In this document: one piece after another, positions 6,020 to 7,715 of the stretch
How the letters are laid out: each line of letters opens with the position of its first letter
How positions within the stretch are numbered: the stretch's first letter is position 1
DNA from: Selenomonadaceae bacterium UBA3796
GTDB lineage: Bacteria > Bacillota > Negativicutes > Selenomonadales > Selenomonadaceae
Assembly (NCBI GenBank): GCA_002369175.1
Contig: DFES01000090.1
Location: 1-7,715, forward strand
DNA: 7,715 nucleotides
Direction: 5' to 3'
Notes under the pieces: model-generated
Told to the model about the DNA's origin: nothing
Seen by the model: only the letters and a program-made list of their open reading frames with translations
Databases searched by the model: none
Made by a program: the position numbers and the translations under genes

Positions 6020-6514
6020 CTATTGTTTCCCCTTGACGTACTGATCCATCCAACAAGCTGCCTTATGCACCGGATACGCACAAACAAACTGATAGCAAAG
6101 CATTGGCAAAAAGACATTCTGCAAATGCGTTATGAAAGGAAAGCGGTACCCCAGAAGGAACATGAACGATGCCAGAATAAAATAATGAGCCACGGTTGCA
6201 AACACCGAAACTGTCAAGGGAAGGAAAAACTGGTCTTTGAATACCTGATCGGAAAATTTGCCGCAAACATAACCAATGGCCATACAGCTGAATACATCGA
6301 CACCAAAAAAAGTTCCTGTTGCCAGATCCTGGAGCAGGCCGACGCAAAACCCCATGAGGACTCCGAGCCGCTTCCCGCGCAGAAAGGAAAAGGACACGGT
6401 CAAGAGCAGCATCAGATTGGGCGAAATTCCATGGTAAGCCGTCAGGGGAAGAATCGATGTCTGCAGCACGTAAAGCCCCGCCGCAAAGGATGCCCATAGG
6501 CCAAATCTTCTCAT
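6020..6514 (-). CDS. mreD: MreD, rod-shape-determining membrane protein
   Basis: MreD is a small polytopic membrane protein that works with MreC to link MreB filaments to the RodA-PBP2 synthase. The 164-residue product is mostly hydrophobic, with about five membrane segments, near residues 5-25, 31-45, 50-75, 97-120 and 131-148. It carries the family-typical GFCVGLLQDLATG stretch at 55-67 and SPNLMLLLTVSFSFLRG near the start. The ATG at 6514 overlaps the mreC stop as ATGA, with AGGGGGGA (6526-6519) four bases upstream, so translation is likely coupled. The length is normal and no defect is seen. Sequence conservation in this family is low, so the call rests on topology, the motif and its place directly after mreC. 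Confidence 0.92.
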   Translation of the reverse strand: MRRFGLWASFAAGLYVLQTSILPLTAYHGISPNLMLLLTVSFSFLRGKRLGVLMGFCVGLLQDLATGTFFGVDVFSCMAIGYVCGKFSDQVFKDQFFLPLTVSVFATVAHYFILASFMFLLGYRFPFITHLQNVFLPMLCYQFVCAYPVHKAACWMDQYVKGKQ

Positions 6515-7449
6515 GGAGTCCCCCCTGCTGTCCGGGAATTCTCCGCACTCCCGGACTCTGTACCCGGAGTCTGCGCCGGCGAGACCAGCGGTGCCGGCAC
6601 AATTTCCCTGGATTTCACGATGACCGCAACATCTTCCAACTTCTGAAAGTTCACCGACGGCTCAATCACACCGTACTTCAGGAGACCGCCCGGATCGTTT
6701 CCCAGGGAAGACACGGTTCCCACGATGATACCTTTGGGATAGACACCCCCAAAGCCGGATGTGACAATCACATCCCCCTCCACCACATCGGCATTCTTGG
6801 GAATGTTCACCATCCGGGGCATGGTCGGATTGCCCATATCCCCTTCCACAATGCCCGTTACTCTGGACTGAGGACGCTGCACCAGAGTTCCCACAGAGGA
6901 GCGGGGATCCATGATGAGCTGAACCTTGGAAGAATTAACGCCCGCCTCCGTGACATGTCCTACAAGCCCTTTTTCCGTCACCACTGCCATGTTTTCCTGG
7001 ATGCCATCTACCGTACCGCGATTGATGACAATCATGCTTGACCATGTGGCAGACTCCCTGCCGATCACCCGCGCCGCCATGAGGTCGAACTGGGTTGCCG
7101 ACTGTTTGTAGCCGAGGAGCGCCCGCAGTCTCTCATTCTCTGCAGCATACTCGCTGGCCTGCAGATTCTGTGCTCGAAGCTGCTCCACCTCATTCCGCAG
7201 CATCTTGTTCTGCTGGTGCTCCGTGGCGATTTCCCATATATTGGAAGTCACGTAGTTCACCTGGGAGCCAACCCATGAAACCGCCTGCTGAAAAGGAGAC
7301 AGGACCAAAGAGACCGCCTGGTTGCTCAGATAGGCCTCAAAATGCCCTTTGCCCGCCAGGAAGACAAGACAGAAAATGCTCGCAAAAACAACGGCCAGCA
7401 CCCATGATTTACGGTTGGAGGACTTATCCCTTCGTATCCTTTTGCTCAT
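6511..7449 (-). CDS. mreC: MreC, rod-shape-determining periplasmic/extracytoplasmic scaffold
   Basis: MreC is a bitopic protein whose outer domain binds and activates PBP2 and helps assemble the elongasome. The 312 residues show a basic cytoplasmic start (KRIRRDKSSNRK), one membrane anchor at about 15-33, and a coiled coil at about 76-113 (EHQQNKMLRNEVEQLRAQ, then ENERLRALLGY). The beta-rich MreC domain follows at about 121-280, with ARVIGRESATWSSMIVINRG, VTEKGLVGHV, DPRSSVGTLV and VTSGFGGVYPKGI. The C-terminal 30 residues (from about VPAPLVSP) are a Pro/Ser/Gly/Thr-rich tail, probably disordered. The ATG at 7449 overlaps the mreB stop as ATGA. I see no clear Shine-Dalgarno before it, so initiation probably depends on ribosomes finishing mreB. 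The identification is secure. Confidence 0.96.
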   Translation of the reverse strand: MSKRIRRDKSSNRKSWVLAVVFASIFCLVFLAGKGHFEAYLSNQAVSLVLSPFQQAVSWVGSQVNYVTSNIWEIATEHQQNKMLRNEVEQLRAQNLQASEYAAENERLRALLGYKQSATQFDLMAARVIGRESATWSSMIVINRGTVDGIQENMAVVTEKGLVGHVTEAGVNSSKVQLIMDPRSSVGTLVQRPQSRVTGIVEGDMGNPTMPRMVNIPKNADVVEGDVIVTSGFGGVYPKGIIVGTVSSLGNDPGGLLKYGVIEPSVNFQKLEDVAVIVKSREIVPAPLVSPAQTPGTESGSAENSRTAGGTP

Positions 7450-7715
7450 TGTTTCAGTTTCTTGGAAGTCATGACAACACGCTTCAAGAGCTCAATATTC
7501 TCCAGGGATCTTCCCGTTCCCTCGCCCACACAGGAAAGAGCATCCTCGGACACAAGCACGGGCATACCCGTTTCATGGGAAAGGAGTTTGTCGAGATTCT
7601 TGAGAAGAGCGCCGCCTCCCGTCATCACAATTCCATGATCCATGACATCCGCAGCCAGCTCCGGCGGCGTCTTTTCCAACGTGCCCTTCACTGCATCGAT
7701 GATCTTGTAGATGGG
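7446..7715 (-). CDS. mreB: MreB, actin-like rod-shape protein, C-terminal end only
   Basis: Only the last 89 codons and the stop are in the window; the gene continues past the right edge. The reading frame is open to the edge, so apparent internal starts (for example the GTG at 7691) are not real starts. The fragment reads IIDAVKGTLEKTPPELAADV, then MDHGIVMTGGGALLKNLDKLL, then VSEDALSCVGEGTGRSLENIELLKR. These contain the actin-fold nucleotide-binding GGGALL loop and the C-terminal subdomain typical of MreB. MreB forms membrane-bound filaments that orient RodA-PBP2. The paralogue Mbl is an alternative by sequence, but the position directly before mreC (4-base overlap) favours MreB. Confidence 0.94.
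   Translation of the reverse strand, partial: PIYKIIDAVKGTLEKTPPELAADVMDHGIVMTGGGALLKNLDKLLSHETGMPVLVSEDALSCVGEGTGRSLENIELLKRVVMTSKKLKQ

Noticed and set aside
5075..6499. 474-codon plus-strand open frame opposite mrdA and mreD
   Set aside because: It is antisense to two well-identified genes, is rich in His, Gln, Arg and Ile without domain-like patterning, and has no Shine-Dalgarno before its first ATG. This is a codon-bias shadow.

Overview
This is a dense, single-direction chromosomal locus. Every supported gene lies on the minus strand, so transcription runs from high to low coordinates. In transcription order the genes are: the end of mreB (cut by the right edge), mreC, mreD, mrdA (PBP2), minC, minD, minE, rodA, and the N-terminal 387 codons of a B12-binding-type radical SAM protein of unknown function (cut by the left edge). 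I see no rRNA, tRNA, CRISPR array, insertion sequence or phage gene. The long plus-strand open frames are shadows of these genes.

Organism: MreBCD, PBP2 and RodA together with a full MinC-MinD-MinE set (MinE rather than only DivIVA), followed by this radical SAM family, is an arrangement I associate with Clostridia-related Firmicutes and especially Negativicutes (Selenomonas-like). GC content looks moderate, roughly in the low fifties by eye. Negativicutes is my best guess from gene order and protein flavour. It is an inference and I did not search any database.

Layout: right block (about 7715-4196), mreB-mreC-mreD-mrdA, the wall-elongation machinery. mreB/mreC and mreC/mreD are coupled by 4-base ATGA overlaps, and mrdA starts at TTG behind a strong Shine-Dalgarno. 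A 118-base gap with a short GC-rich palindrome follows. Middle block (4077-2372), minC-minD-minE, the division-site placement system, with gaps of 11-12 bases and ribosome-binding sites embedded in the preceding stop codons. An 82-base gap holds a perfect 11-bp hairpin plus a T-run on the coding strand, which looks like an intrinsic terminator or attenuator directly before rodA. Left block (2289-1), rodA and, 22 bases later, the radical SAM gene.

How the genes work together: MreB filaments organise MreC/MreD and the RodA-PBP2 pair, in which RodA is the glycan polymerase and PBP2 the transpeptidase, to build lateral wall. MinCDE keeps FtsZ from assembling away from midcell. The locus therefore places elongation and septum placement under shared transcription, with RodA separated from its partner PBP2 by the min genes and by a probable partial terminator. 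The core genes look intact and ordinary. The most unusual signals are regulatory, in the minE-rodA gap, and I found no convincing new system.
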